A stretch of DNA of 64,000 nucleotides from Triglochin maritima (Eukaryota; Streptophyta; Magnoliopsida; Alismatales; Juncaginaceae). The stretch is taken from positions 21,557,621 through 21,621,620 of the forward strand of contig OY821784.1 in assembly GCA_963682175.1 (NCBI GenBank). The letters are read 5' to 3'. The number at the start of each line of letters is the position of its first letter. Positions within the stretch are counted from its first letter, which is position 1. The notes beneath the pieces were generated by a model. It made no database searches, was not told the DNA's origin, and was given only the letters and a program-made list of their open reading frames with translations. Shown here one piece after another: positions 43,929 to 56,924 of the stretch. The translations under genes and the position numbers were made by a program.

Positions 43929-44167
43929 GTGAGATCTGTTTGCCTTCTCTTTTCTTTGTGTTGTTTCCATAATTCATTTAGGAATCTGGGACTCGATTTG
44001 GCATGTTCTGACTCTTATACTGCTCCCAGATTAATAATCAACTTCCTTAAAGCAACTTGGACCCTAAAACCCAAAGCAAAAGATTAGGCATTCTTTCTTG
44101 TTTAGGTCATGCATCATGTATGCGACTTAGGCACGTAGATTGTCTTTTATTTTAGCTTTATTTTTAG
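43929..44167 (+). other. Putative leader intron of A7
   Basis: ATCTG|GTGAGA follows a decayed palindrome (43909-43926). Acceptor-like CTTTATTTTTAG|TTGCTGAG ends at 44167. Length 239 nt. Confidence 0.38.
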
Positions 44168-44805
44168 TTGCTGAGTGCTAGCATGAGGTACGCACCTTCT
44201 ACTCTCATTCATGTATTTTGTATGAGCATGCTTAGTTAGTAGGAAGTGCATTGCAACAAGTGTAAGTTGAGCGTTTGTTTGGAGAGTTGATTGTTAGATT
44301 AAGACTCCAAAACGATACTAAGGAGGGTCTGTCCCATAAAAGATAAGGTGGGGGATTTCATCACCCTTTCCTTCGCCCCACAAACCACACTAATCAAGAG
44401 CCTAATTTATAAAATCAAGTACACATTGGGCCTAAGGATCTTGGGCGCATTAGGAGAGTGATCCGGTCATGACCGTCATGGCCTGATCGGCGTTGCCCGC
44501 TTTGTCGATAGTAGGAGAGACGAGATCTCCAGATCTTGGCTCACTTGCTAGGCTTTGTGGTCCTCGTCGTAGGGAGGTGAGGCGTGTTGAGGCCATGTAA
44601 CCTCGCAGTTAGGCGTCGTCTAGCTGTAAGGACCTATAGCGACCTTAGGATTGCTTGAGCCTTGTTTGCTTGTGTGCTTCTACCTGTACCCATCCACCGT
44701 AGCATAAGGACTTCTTCCCTTCTCTCCTGAGTATTCTTTCTCTCCTGTGTTTCCCCGTCTTCTCCGCTACCCACATTCTTTGTTAAAATAAAAGAAAAAG
44801 AGGTT
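44168..44805 (+). other. Remainder of the A7 leader
   Basis: Non-coding. It has the GGTGGGGGATTTCATCACC block at about 44348 and the GACCGTCATGGCCTGATCGG block near 44475, both shared with the other leaders. Confidence 0.65.
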
Positions 44806-46649
44806 TTGGTTTGTGTGTGTGCACCTTTGTGCATGCTTTCGTGGGCACGAGACGAGAGTGGCCGTTTGACGAGGTGCATTATCAACCCTGCTTCGGTGGT
44901 CAATTTCTCGACGCCTTCCTCCTCTCGTGTTGCACATAGTCCGGGTTCAATGGCTGCTCATTTCCGTGAGGAGGAGTACTTGCTAGACCCACCTGTGCTT
45001 CCTGTTGTGACTCCCATACCTCTACGTGATAGATGCTACCCGAGCCGTACCGCTCTACCCTCATGCGTCGTATTGCCAGAGGAAAATGGGAACCACTTTG
45101 AGGTTAAGCTTTAATTCATTTCCATTCTCCCTCACTTCACTGGGAAGGGTGAACCCTATATCTTTCTCAGGGAATTTGAGGAGGTCTGTGCTATGTTCAA
45201 GCTGCAACAACTTAGCACAGACTCCATCTATCTTAGGCTAGTCCCTTTTGCACTAAAGGATGATGTCAAGAAGTGGTTGTACAACAACCAGGCGAATGCC
45301 TTTAGGACTTGGGATGAATTTCAATCTACATTTCTCAAAAAGTACTTTCTAAATCATCGAACTCAAAAATTGAGGAAGGAAATAAATTTGTTATATCAAC
45401 TTGAGACCGAAACATTTCATGCATATTTAGAGAGATTCAAGGAGATACTATCCTCATGCCCTCACCATGGCATCAAGTTGTGACGCCTTTGTCAGATTGT
45501 CTACGAGGGTCTTCACATCCCATCCCGAATGCTCCTTGAGTCCATGTGTCAAGGATAGTTCTTAGGAAAGGATGAAAGGGAGGAATGGGATTTCCTAGAA
45601 GACCTTGCTGAGAAAACAATACAATGGGAGAGTGTAAGGGAACCACCTGCATCATCCAGCATAGGAGCGAGGATCGCGAATGCAAACTCGACTAGATCGG
45701 GTGCCGCATTTGCTGTCGATTCCACTACGGCCACCGAGGCGCGCATGGCGGCCTTAATCCGCCGTATGGATTTGATTGAGCTCCAAAACCAACAAGGTGC
45801 ACCTCACATGCCCACATCTGGTCGAGTTCCCTGTCATTCATGTGGTAGGATAGGTTATGTTGAAAGCGAGTGTGCGTCCATTCCTCCTGAGATGGAACGT
45901 GTCAACGCCATCTTTGATAGAGCTAGGAATGACCCATACTCATCATCTTATAACCCCGGCTGGAGGAACCACCCCAATTTTTCATGGAACCAAAATAATG
46001 CCCCGAGTGGTCCTTCAAACTCCTCTCGACCACCTAACCAACCACACCAACCTCCCATGAATGCACAATCCTATCAGCCACCCAAAGCGCAAACCACCAA
46101 TCAATCGGGTTTCCCATATTCCAACAATATGGAAACCCAATTCAATTCGCTTGAGACCTTGACTCATGGAATTGAAAACTAAATGAATTTTTTTATGTCA
46201 ACCACAAGTCAAGTTTTCACTTCAAATCAGCAGACCATCAAATCTCTAGAGCTCAGACGGGCCAATTGGCCCAGTCTGTACATGAAAGAGAGAGAGGGTC
46301 TCTGCCTAGCCAGCCTGACGCTAACCCCCGCATGTATCAACAACAACACATGCAAAATAAGAATGTGGTACCTCGGGGGTGGCAAGTGAACCATGTGGAG
46401 GAACCTGTTCACCATGTCAATTCCATTGTAACCTTAAGGAATGGAAAGCAGGTTGACAATCACATTTCCTTGCCACACCCACCACCATCTATGAAGCCCC
46501 TCAGTGGGAATGGTGGTGAAGAAGAGGTTGAGGGTGGGGGTAATACACCAACGCCTCCTTCTCAGGCACCGCAGAAAACCTACCTACCCAAAGCTCCCTA
46601 TCCAAGTAGGTTAACCAAAAGAAGAGTGACACAATGGATAAGATATTAG
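44806..46649 (+). pseudogene. gag: Athila-like gag of A7, several nonsense codons
   Basis: One frame runs from about 44806 to 46182, with stops at 45112 (CAA to TAA in KPQFI), 45481 and 45556. The N-terminus has SSRVAHSPGSMAAHFREEE; the capsid domain spans about 45080-45590 (DDVKKWLYNNQANAFRTWDE). The zinc knuckle at 45832-45873 reads CHSCGRIGYVESEC, with Tyr replacing the metal-binding His. Then NPGWRNHPNFSWNQNN and, in a shifted frame (46266-46649), VTLRNGKQVDNH. Confidence 0.83.
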
Positions 46650-46680
46650 AGGTGTTTAAGCAAGTGAACGCTAATTCCCC

Positions 46681-47807
46681 TTGTTGGATGTCATCCAACA
46701 AATACCTCAATATGCCAAAGTGTTGAAGGATCTTTGCACAACCAAGAGGAAGACCAATGTTCCTAAGAAATCATTCTTGGTTGCAAATGTAAGCTCACTT
46801 TTGTCCAATCCCGCCTACACAAAATACAAGGACCCTGGGTGTCCTACTATTCAGTGTACGATAGGAGACACTAGCATGAGTAATGTATTGCTTGATTTAG
46901 GATCAGAGGTCAACCTCCTCCTATTTTCTGTTTATCAACACTTGAATTGGGAGAAATGAAACCAACTAAGATCACCCTCCAATTGGCGGATAGATCCATT
47001 CGTATTCCAAAGGGGATTATCGAGGACGTGCTTATCAAAGTTGGAGGTTTTATATTTTCAATCGATTTTGTTGTCCTCGATACCAATCCCGTTGCGAACA
47101 CCCACTCTCAAATACCTTTGATTTTGGGTAGACCACTTCTGGCAACCTCCATTGCCTTAATTAATTGTAGAAATGGTCTCATGAAGCTTTCATTCGGTAA
47201 CATGAGTGCCGAGTTTCATGTGTTCTACTCTGGTAGGCAACAGGAGCCCATGGACCAACCTTTAAATCTCAATCTCATCCGCCAATTAGAGAAAGCACCG
47301 CAAAATCAACGAACACCCCTAACACCAATGCAACCCATTGAGAATGTGTGTGGCCCCAGTGAAAACTCATTGCCTGTCTTTGCAATGCAACAGAGTGAGC
47401 TGGCATGAAACACGAATGTCCAAAAGGAGTGTTTGTTGCATGATTCAGTTGAGATTATTAGTGAGAGTGTGACACCTCATCATATGCCTATACCAGAAGG
47501 TGTCTCTATCTCATGTCCATTGGCCATTGAGACATTTGAGCTTCATCTTGACTCCAACAAGGACCCACCTACGACCGAGCTTATGCTTGATGATATGAAT
47601 GATGGTGGGAGGTCCTTGTTGGATGACTTGGGGAGAAGCCCCATTCTTAGTGATGCAGGTCTGCTACATCCATCGAATGAGCTTGAGGAACTCATTCCGA
47701 TGCACCCACCTATTGGTTGGAGGGTTTTGTTTGATGAGCAACTAAACCCTAGTGAGGCAACACAACTCCACTTATTCATGTTGCCTACACCCAACCAATA
47801 TCATTAG
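46681..47807 (+). pseudogene. pro: Aspartic protease and GWRV-type C-terminal region of A7
   Basis: MLDVIQQIPQYAKVLKDLC, then the active-site loop NVLLDLGSEVNLL (about 46885-46925). A one-base frameshift near 46945 moves to ITLQLADRSIRIPKGIIEDV...LILGRPLLATS...INCRNGLMKLSFGNM. A TGA at 47406-47408 interrupts the frame. It continues from 47433 in the same frame to HPPIGWRVLFDEQLNPSEAT and stops at 47807. No RT follows. Confidence 0.83.
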
Positions 47808-49484
47808 GGGTTCGAGCCTTTCAACTTTGATCTTTCACCCCTCATGACACCTCAGAGTACCAGTGAAGTTTGCCCATCTCGGCAAGTCTCTGGTCCTCAT
47901 AACTCAATATTCTCATTTTGATATTCCTTGACCAAATGATTATGAGAATATTTTTGTTGATGTATATATCTTAAAAAAAACTCCATGAGCGAGCATCGAT
48001 TGTTTTGGGCTCCCAAGCCTTGCGTATTTGGGCCCCCTTTCTTCACGTATTTGTCTCCCTTCTTCAGTAACTCACAGGTTTTGAGGGAATTCGGGTTTGT
48101 GTCCATCACTATAACCATGAACTTCCTGTTGCACTTCATGTTGGTGAGATCTTCCTTTTTCATGCATACATCCCTGTAGTATCTTGCTCACATTCATAGA
48201 GGACAATGCATGAAGTAGGTGTGTGTGGGGGGGTGTTTTACGTGTGTACATAGTCGAGTCTTTTCTTTTGATTTTGTTTTCTTTTGTGTACATTGTTAGG
48301 GTAATGTTAGTGTGCTGCATTTAACATTGATATATCTGCTTGCCATGATCCTTGGGTGACTTGTTTTCTTTTGCTTGCCTAGTGCTTTAATTTTTTAACA
48401 TTTCTTTCAAAATCTTCATGTGTTTGCGAAAGAAAATGTTTTTGTAAGTTTTGCGTGTGTTTATCATGTGCAAAACTGTTGAGAGGCAGAGTAAAAAGAA
48501 AGCTCCCAAAATTGTCTGGAACTTGATGCATTAGGATACCTAGTTTACTGGCTTTAGGTCTTACCGAGTCGTTAGGATGCGCCCCGATTTTCCCTCGAGG
48601 GGGGGGTGTAATAATAGGGTTTCAGTACGCAAACATTTAAAGAAGTCCACCCTGAACCAAGTGAGTCAAATAATTTGTGTCTGTTAGTATAAGGAAGTTT
48701 GTCGTAGTCAAGGGCCCTTAATCTCTTTTTGTGAAACTTAAGTGTAGGGGTTTTGGTTCCCATGTAGATAAATAAATAAGTGGTGTTCTCTCTTCTCGTA
48801 CGGCTCCTATCACTCGGGAAAGTAGGTCTGAGGGGACTTTGTGCCTGGTGCTTTCGAGTCATCTGACTTGGGATGCACTGACCGAACTCCCGTTAGACGA
48901 GTGGTAGGGATCGCCCTATTTGGAGATTTGGAGGAAGGTGTACATGATAGTGTAAGTCCTCATAGGCAATGATGCACGAAACTCGATCCTGGGAGAATCA
49001 AACACCAATCAATAAAATGCTCCAAAGAAAAAGAAAAAAAGAAAAAGGAAAAAAATAGTCAAATAAGAACCTTAATGGACTTTACACATTGTATCACATT
49101 CAGAAGTTAAGGTTGCCCATGTCTTTCACTTAAGTCTTTGACTAACTTTCACGAATAATTCATTACGCTAGGTGTGTGCACCGATTACATATATAGAGTC
49201 GACCCGTAGTATTACCGTGTCCCATGATCGACAAAATAAGTCCAACGAGTCGTGTAGCTAGATTGATTAATGCATCTTTGTTCGGATTTTGTGGGTGTAT
49301 CCGCTGAAAACCCTCAGGAGACAACACTCCTCCTCCTTGGTGACAAGGAGGTTTAACGGCTTGTTGCACGTGGTAAGTGCAACCGTGATTCCAACGAGAG
49401 TGAGTTAGGATTTCTTGTGTTTTCGTATGCTTTTCTCTTTCTTTGTTTTGCTCGGGACTAGCAAAAGTTAGGTGTGGGGGTATT
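47808..49484 (+). other. A7 conserved 3' non-coding block and PPT
   Basis: Same landmarks as the other 3' blocks: GAGGACAATGCATGAAGTAGG near 48200 with GTGTGGGGGGGTG, ACTCCCGTTAGACGAGTGG near 48884, A-rich run 49025-49060, and terminal GTTAGGTGTGGGGGTATT before the LTR. Confidence 0.75.
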
Positions 49485-50855
49485 TGATTGACATCATTTC
49501 ATGCTTATATTTGTATCTTATATCCATTATCTTTCACCTAAACAATGCTACGTGACGGGTTTTACTTTTGAATTTCAGAAATAAAGAGGTTTGAAGAGAA
49601 GAAGCATAAAAGGACCCAAAAGCAGGGAAAAATGAATGAATTGTGAGACCTGGGGACTAAGATGCAAGGGAGAAGGACCTGAACGTAAGACCATAAGATC
49701 AAAGGGCAAAACAGAAAACTCCACACCATCTTGGGGAGTATTTTGGCAATTAGATTCGGGTTGGATCTCCAATAAACAAAGTACATGCATCAAAGACCGA
49801 CAAAAAAATCCAGGAAAGCCCACAACAAATTTCAGCCAGATCCAAAGCTTATGGACCGCTAATTGGCGGTCTGGATCTCTCTGGATCCGCTCAAACTTCG
49901 CGGGCACATGTATTAGACAGTGTTTATTCTATTTCTGGTATTTGTTTAGTCCCATACCGGGGGATTGTCCCGGATTATCTTTTTCTATGGCTATAAATAG
50001 AACTCTTCACCTTCTATTGTAATGACTTCATATTTTGTGTGGCTACTCTTCCTACTTGAAGTGAGGCCTTGAAGCACACACTAAAGTAGAAGGGTGCTAC
50101 TTGAATTGTGAGCCATTTTAATAAAAGTTTCTTTATTATGTTGTTTGTTTCATGTTGCTTGTTTTACTTTGTTTAATTTCATTTTAATCTTAGTAGCTTA
50201 GTTAATATGTTTTCCTTGCTTAGTGTAATAATTAGTTTAATGGCCAGTGAGTAGTTCCATCCCCTTTGCGGGGTGGAGTTGATGTTCATACATTCAAAAG
50301 AGAATGGAATGAATGCTTTATATTTTGATTGTGTTGATAAAACATGAATGTATGCTTGCTTGTTTAGGATAGAACCTTATAACTTGATGAGTTTTGCCAA
50401 AATGATTAGACACCTCTCATGCTTGTTTAGGTTCTGAAATAAACATCTTGTGCATGTAAATGTTAATCAACTAGGTTAATGAATGGATTGATAGGTTTAG
50501 CCATAACATTTAGACACTTCCTATGCATGAAAACACTACCTTCATTTATGCTTAAAGAATGTGTTCTTCACCACCTCTTTGCATGTATGCACTCACTCCA
50601 CCCCTTAGGGGTTTTCCATTTCTGAATTCCAGCACACTTATTTCGTTCTTAGTTAGGTTTTAGTTCATCGTTTGTTGTTTGCTTATGCATGCGTTATTTC
50701 GTCGTGTCGTATAGCGTAGATAAGGATAATCAAACTCTCTTCCCCAATTTTTTGCCACTTGAGTTCGTGCAAACCGTATTTGCCACGTGGACGACCCGTA
50801 TTTGCCACGTGTTCACCGACACTGTGCACTTGCGGTTTAATTAAAACGTTCAACA
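49485..50855 (+). repeat. 3' LTR of A7
   Basis: 1371 bp, ending AAACGTTCAACA. Palindrome at 49854-49871, USE-like GTCCCATACCG at 49949-49959 (two mismatches), TATAAATA at 49992-49999, hairpins near 50260 and 50605. Confidence 0.88.
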
Positions 50856-51159
50856 AAACACAACCTACATTTGTCCCCATTCAAAGCATTCTTTACCATC
50901 TTATTGCATGTGTACACTCACTCCACTCCTCAAGGGTTTCTCTTCCTGATTTCCAGCCTAGTTATTAAGCTCTCTTAGTTTAGTTTTAATCCATCACTAG
51001 TTTCCTTTACATTTGTTACTTACTAGTTTAGTGTAGTTTAGCGTAGCATAATCAAATCTTTTCTTCCTTTATTCTCCATTTGATGTCGGACAAAACAGAA
51101 GTTAATCACCTCCCCGTGGATCGACCCGTACTTGCGGTCTAAACTTAATCGATTAAATA
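50856..51159 (+). repeat. LTR 3' end fragment (host of A7)
   Basis: It begins AAACACAACC, which aligns with the middle of U5, then CTCCACTCCTCAAGGG, CCCCGTGGATCGACCCGTAC and an end GATTAAATA. About 25 bp around the CCGC...GCGG stem are deleted between two ACTTGC words. It may be the missing end of the LTR at 31740-32694. Confidence 0.75.
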
Positions 51160-51165
51160 AGTTTT

Positions 51166-51183
51166 CGGCACTGTTGCCAGGGA
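51166..51183 (+). other. Primer-binding site (A8)
   Basis: CGGCACTGTTGCCAGGGA, a decayed tRNA-Asp-type PBS, followed by GGTGC as in other copies. Confidence 0.75.
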
Positions 51184-52196
51184 GGTGCTAAATCCAGACT
51201 ATGGTTTTGACGATTCGAGTGGATTTAATCTTTTGTTTGTAGTTTTGTTTGTTTCAGGAGACTCTGAAGGGAAGTCACCAGAAGAAGATTGGAGGAAAAC
51301 AAAGCCACTTGGACCGCCAATTAGCGGTCTAGTGAGCTCCATTTTCCTTCTTTCTTTGGTTTATTTCTACATTTGATATAGTTGTCTGGGGCTTAATTTG
51401 GCATGTTTTGACCTGTAGTTTGCTCCTAGATCAATAATCAATCAGTTTTTAATCAACTTTGACACTAAAACCCAAAGCAAAAGATTAGGCATTCTTGCTT
51501 GTTTAGGTCATGCATCATATACTTGACTTAGACACGTAGTTTGTTATTTGTTTTAGCTTTACTTTCAGTTGTTGAGCGCTATCGTGAGGTACGCATTTCC
51601 TACTCTCATTCATGCATTTCGTATGACCATGCATTAGTTAGTAGGAATTGCATTGCAACAAGAGTAGGATGAGTGTTTGATTGGTGAGTTGCCTGATAAA
51701 TTAAGGAATCAATACATCTTTAAGGGGCACCACCTATAGTTTTCAAGATAAAGTGGGGGAATTCATCACCCCTTCCTTCATCCCCACAAAACACCTCTCA
51801 AAAAGTCTAATTTTAAAATCAAGTAGACATTGGCCTCTAAGGATCTCGGGCGCATTAGGAGAGTGATCCGGTCGCGACCGTCATGGCCTGATCGAATTCG
51901 CCCACTTTGTTGATAGTAGGAGAGATGAGATCTCTGGATCTTAGCTCACTTGCTGGGCTTTGTGGTCTTCGTCGTATGGGGGTGAGGCGTGTTGAGGGCA
52001 CGTGACCTCGTAGTTAGGCATCATCTTGTTGTAAGGCCCTATAGCGACCTTAGATTGTTTGAGCCTTGCTTGCTTGTGTGCTTCTACCAGTACCTACCCT
52101 TCGTAGCATAAGGACTTCTTCCATTCTCTCCTGAGTCAGTCCCTCTCATCTGAGTCTTCCAATCTTCTCCACTACGCACCTTCTGTTTTAATTATT
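51184..52196 (+). other. A8 leader
   Basis: Palindrome GACCGCCAATTAGCGGTC at 51312-51329, then CTA|GTGAGC (donor-like, 51332) and CTTTACTTTCAG ending at 51568, a 237-nt interval. Also GGTCGCGACC near 51869 and GACCGTCATGGCCTGATCG. No gene. Confidence 0.65.
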
Positions 52197-52845
52197 TTGA
52201 AAAAAAGTTTTCTTTATTTTTCGTATAACTCGTATGGGTGCGCAGCTTTGTGGATGCCAGTGTGGTCACGAGACGTTGCAGGTCGTTTGACGCGATATGA
52301 CATCGATTTGTCTTCGATTGTAAACTTTTCGAACACATCCCCGTCCCGTGTCCTACACACTCCTGAGACCATGACGAGTCGTGGACCACACGAGGAGACT
52401 AACGTTTTGGACCTCCACCACCCTCTGATCCAGAAGGTGGGGGTCCACAACCTCATCAATTTGTTCTCCAGGTTCCCATTCCTCTCCGCGATCGATGCTA
52501 CCCGAGTTGTACTGCTCTACCTTCTTGCATCGTATTGCTAGAGATGAATGGGAACCACTTTGAGGTTAAGCCTCAGTTTATTTCCATGCCCCCTCAATTC
52601 GCTGGGAAGGGTGTACCCTATATCTTTCTCAGGGAATTTGAGGAGGTTTGTGATATGTTCAAGTTGCAATAACTTAGCACAGTCTCTATCCATCTTAGGC
52701 GTGTCCCCTTTGCACTAAAGGATGATGCCAAGAAGTGGTTGTACAGCAAATAGGTGAATGCCTTTAGGACTTGGGATGAATTTCAATAGGCATTCCTCAA
52801 GAAGTACTTTCCAAACCATCAGACTCAAAAATTGAGGAATGAAAT
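52197..52845 (+). pseudogene. gag: Athila-like gag N-terminal part (A8), cut by an LTR
   Basis: The frame at 52197-52541 gives NTSPSRVLHTPETM and IDATRVV. The capsid part (about 52540-52845) reads MNGNHFEVKPQFISMPPQFAGKG...DDAKKWLYSK-stop, with further stops. It ends in KLRNEI at the LTR insertion point 52846. Confidence 0.78.
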
Positions 52846-54361
52846 TGATTAGTAGCATATCATGCATCATATTCATGCTATATATCCTTTATTTTACTCC
52901 AATATTGTGCTACTCGAGTTGTTATTTGTAGTGTTTCAGGGGTTAGGTAATAAAGAAGCGAAAGAGAGCAAAACAGACTTAAATGTAACAAGCATGGACT
53001 AATTTGGAAGATTGGTGACCTATTTGCAATGCATAAGGATTGGATCGCAAATCAGGAAGGACCCAAGTGCAAATCCAGAGGGACCTCATTGTGAAATGCA
53101 AAGTGTTGTGACACATGACTTGAACCAAATAAATATTTCGCCAACTAAACCCAAATCGGTTCAAGACATTGGACCAGGGCTTCACCCAACGTGCAAAATA
53201 CAACTTGTAAGCTCCTGGAAGAATTTGGGACCGATCGGGTGAACAAATCCGCCAGTGGCAGATTTGGATTCACCACTGGCGGATCATTTTACTCCAATTT
53301 ATCCCCAATTTCTCCTGTGGCTTCTACTTGATTAATTGGGTGCACCAGAGTATAGATAAAGTTATGACAGCCGTTGGATTGCTCCCAGATCCATCCAAAC
53401 CCATATTTCTTCTATAAATACCTTTGTAGTCCCCCCTCTCCACCTTCTGCCTCCCTCCCCCATTAGAGTAGGTTTTAGTTTCCTATTTTAGTAGTGTAAA
53501 TAAGGGGTTGGAGAGGAGAAAACTTTGTATTTTGATTTCTTAATCTAGTTAGTTCTTGTTCTTTACTTTGATGCAATTTCTTTTATATTGTTGTTTGCTT
53601 AATCTTGTTTTGCTTCATTTTTATTTTGGGTTTATGTTGTTTTTATGCTTTCTTTACTGTAGAGATGAGTAGAGAGTAGTCCATCCCCATTGGGCGGTGG
53701 AGAAGAAGGTGATTTAGTCATGTGATGGATGAGTGTGTTAATCTTAATCCTTTGAGCTTTACATAATTTCCATAACCATCTAATGAGATTTCACTCTTAT
53801 CTTTGATGTGCTAATGATCTTGAATGAAGTTTATCACATGCTTAGATTAGTGGGCCTATTTTATGGGGAATGATGAGGTTAGGATAAGGATGGAGTGGAA
53901 GCGGGGAACAAGGCATGTGCATGCATGTGCTCATGTTGGCTTTATCCAAATTAATGTCTTGTATGTTTTAATGATTGTGATAAATCTTATTTCATGTGGA
54001 GACATAGTTAGATTTGAGTCATTATGCATGTGAACATATTTGCTTCATTTCGATTATTGTCTTGTATGTCTTAATGATAATGTTTTATCTTATTTCATAT
54101 GGAGGCAAAGTTGAATTTGAGTTTTATGGATTTCATGTATGACATGTTTTGATGAGAACAAATAAACACACTACACCACACATCTTCATTTCCATGTTCT
54201 TACGCTACCCCCTCGGGGTATAATTTTATTGCTTATTTTCCTGACTTCATTCGCATTTTAGTGTAGTTTCGACTTTCATTTCCTTTTCTTTCCCCACTCG
54301 AGTATCGCGAATCTGACTCGCGCACGACCCTGTGGATCGACCCGTGCTTGCACCACTTCAA
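52846..54361 (+). repeat. A9: LTR of the TGATTAG subtype, 3' end deleted
   Basis: It starts TGATTAGTAGCATATC like the A4 LTR. Palindromic words with a different core (ATCCGCCAGTGGCAGAT at 53247-53263 and CCACTGGCGGAT from 53272), TATAAATA at 53413-53420, hairpins near 53685 and 54207. It ends within the tail at GCACCACTTCAA, fused to gag through TTCAA shared by both partners. Confidence 0.8.
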
Positions 54362-55559
54362 TCTGTATTCCTCAAGAATTACTTTCCAAATCATCGGACT
54401 CAAAAATTATGGAACGAGATCAATTCGTTTTATCAACATGAGACCGAATCTTTTCATGCATACTTAGACAGGTTCAAGGAGCTACTATCCTCATGCCCTC
54501 ACCATGGCATCGAGTTGTGGTGCCTTTGTCAGGTTGTCTACGAAGGACTTCACATCCTATCCCGAAAGCTCCTTGAGTCCATGTGTCAAGGAGAGTTCTT
54601 AGGAAAAGATGAAAGGGACGCATGAGCTTTCCTAAAAGACCTCGCTGAGAAAACCATACAGTGGCAGAGTGTGAGGGAACCACCACCATCATCTCGCATA
54701 GGAGCGAGGATTGCAAATGCAAACTCGACTAGATCGGGTGCGGCAATGGCTATCGATACCACTACGGCCCCCGAGGCGAGTATGGTGCACTTAATGCGCC
54801 GTATGGATTCGATTCAGCCCCGAAACCAACAAAGTGTATCTCATCTATCTGCATCTGGTCTCGTCTGGTTCCTTGTTATTTATGTGGTAGGATAGGTCAT
54901 GTAGGAGGTGAGTGTGCAACTATTCCTCCTGATATGGAGCAAGTCAATGTCATCTATGATATTTCCATGAATGATCCATACTCATCATCATATAACCCTG
55001 GATGGAGGAACCACCCTAACTTTTCGTGGAACCAAAACAATGCCCAGGGTGGTCCTTCAAACTTCGCTCGACCACCTAACCAACCACACCAACCTCCCAT
55101 GCATTCACATCTTATCAGCCACCCCAAGCTCAAATCACCAACCAATCGGGTTCCCAAACTCCAACAATCTGGAAACCCGATTCAATTCTCTTGAGACCTT
55201 GACTCATGGACTTGAGAACTCAATTAAAAAATTATGTCATCCACAAGACAAGTTCTCACTTCAAATCAGCAGACCATCAAATCTCTTGAGCTTCAGATGG
55301 GTCAATTGGCTCAGTTTGTACATGAGAGAGAGTGAAGGACTCTGCCTAGCCAGGCTGAGGCTAATCCCTGCTTGTACCGACAACCACACTTGCAAAATGA
55401 CAGCTTGGTACCTCAGGGGCGGCAAGTGAACCATGTGGAGGAACCTGTTCACCATGTCAATGTCATTGTAACCTTAAGGAATAGAAAGCAGGTTGACAAT
55501 CACATTTCCTTGCCACCACCATCTGTGCAGCCCTCGGTGGGAATGATGGTGAGGAAGAG
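54357..55559 (+). pseudogene. gag: Athila-like gag C-terminal part (A10)
   Basis: It begins mid-capsid (FLKNYFPNHRTQKLWNEIN) and then HGIELWCLCQVVYEGLHI, with a stop after DERDA at 54623. An in-register zinc knuckle CYLCGRIGHVGGEC is at 54874-54915, followed by NPGWRNHPNFSWNQNN and RNRKQVDNH. It is cut at 55559 (AAGAG) by the A11 LTR. Its capsid start overlaps in content with the end of the 52.8 kb fragment, so the two come from different copies. Confidence 0.8.
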
Positions 55560-56918
55560 TGATTGACATCATTTCATGCTCATATTTGTATCTTATATCC
55601 ATTATTTTACACCTAAGCATTGCTACGTGACGAGTTTTATGTTTAGTTTTCAGGAATAAAGAGGTTTGAAGAGAAGAGCCATGAAAGGATCCAAAAGCAG
55701 GAAAAAGGACTTAATTGTGAGACCTGGGGACTAAGATGCAAGGGAGAAGGACCTGATCGTAAGACCGAAGGACCTAAGAGCAAAACAGAATACTCCACAC
55801 CATCATGGGGGGTATTTTACCAATTCGATTCGGGTCGGAGCTCCAACAAGTCTAGTAACCGCATCAAAGACCAACAATACCAGAAAGAAAAACCCACAAC
55901 GCGATCCGAAGTTTTTGGACCGCCAATTGGCGGTCTTGGACCACTAATTGGCGGTCCATATTACTAAGGATCCGCCCAAATTTCTCCTAGACTTGTATTA
56001 ATGTTCGTTTAGGCTATTTTTGGTATTGGTTTAGTCCCACATCGGGGGATTGTCCCCGATTAGCTTTTTCCATGCTTATAAATTGAACTCTTCACCTTCC
56101 ATCGTAATCACCCATTGCTTGGTGGCATTCTCTCTACTAAGGAGTGAGCCTTGAAGCAAAAACTGAAGGTGGAGAAGAATGCTACCTTCAATGTGAGTCA
56201 TTGTTAATAAAATAATTGTTCTAGTTTTCTTTTAATCTTGTCTTTTAATTTGTGCATGCTTGTTTAGTCTTTCTTTTCCTTTTAAGCTTCTTTAATATTT
56301 CTTGCTTGATTAGTGTAGTTTCATTTCAGTATAATGCTTCATTTTGTTAGAGTAGTTAGTTTAAATATGTGTGAGTAGTTCCATCCCCTTTGGGGGTGGA
56401 GTAGGTGTGTGTACATGTTATGTACATGCTTGAATTATTAAGAACCTTAATTGATGGTTTCTGCCATAGCTTAGGTACACTCCATGCTTGTCTAAGTGTC
56501 TTAATAACAACCTTGCATTGCTCATATTAATCACCTAGGTTAGTGTTGTAAATGATAGGTCTTGCCATGAGGTACTTCTTATGCATGAACAAACACTAAC
56601 CACACTTGAGCTTATAGTATGCATTCAACACCACACTTATTTCATGTGCACACACACACACTCCACCCCTTAGGGGTTTCCATTCCTGTCTTTTTATCTT
56701 CTTCATAGTTGTTTAGCTTAGTTGGTTAGTTATTTCATTTCAGCTTGCTTGTTTACTAGTTTAGATTAGTGTAGTGTAGTGTAATACATCTTCCTCTCCT
56801 TCTTTCACCTCTCGCCTTCGAACAAACCAATTGTCGACACACCTCCCAGTGGACGACCCGTATTTGCCACCGCTTCAACGCGGCCGTGCACTTGCGGTTA
56901 ATATAAAACGATCAACCA
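55560..56918 (+). repeat. 5' LTR of A11
   Basis: 1359 bp, TGATTGAC to GATCAACCA. Perfect palindrome GACCGCCAATTGGCGGTC at 55918-55935 with a second, one-sided copy to 55957. USE-like GTCCCACATCG at 56034-56044, TATAAATT at 56077-56084, hairpins near 56383 and 56661. Confidence 0.9.
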
Positions 56919-56924
56919 AGTTTT

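Larger units (their letters stand above)
43852..50855 (+). mobile_element. A7: Athila-like gag-protease element lacking its 5' LTR
   Basis: It begins inside a leader (the S1 LTR is joined to it) and continues through gag, protease, GWRV-type region, 3' non-coding block and a 3' LTR ending at 50855. The next five bases AAACA (50856-50860) would be the right-hand target copy. The 5' LTR and PBS are missing, so the left copy cannot be checked. RT and integrase are absent. Confidence 0.82.

Noticed and set aside
54332..54625. A frame starting in LTR sequence and running into gag, as a possible new fusion gene
   Set aside because: It is an accidental read-through of a deletion junction. The ATG lies in the LTR tail, and the gag part stops early.
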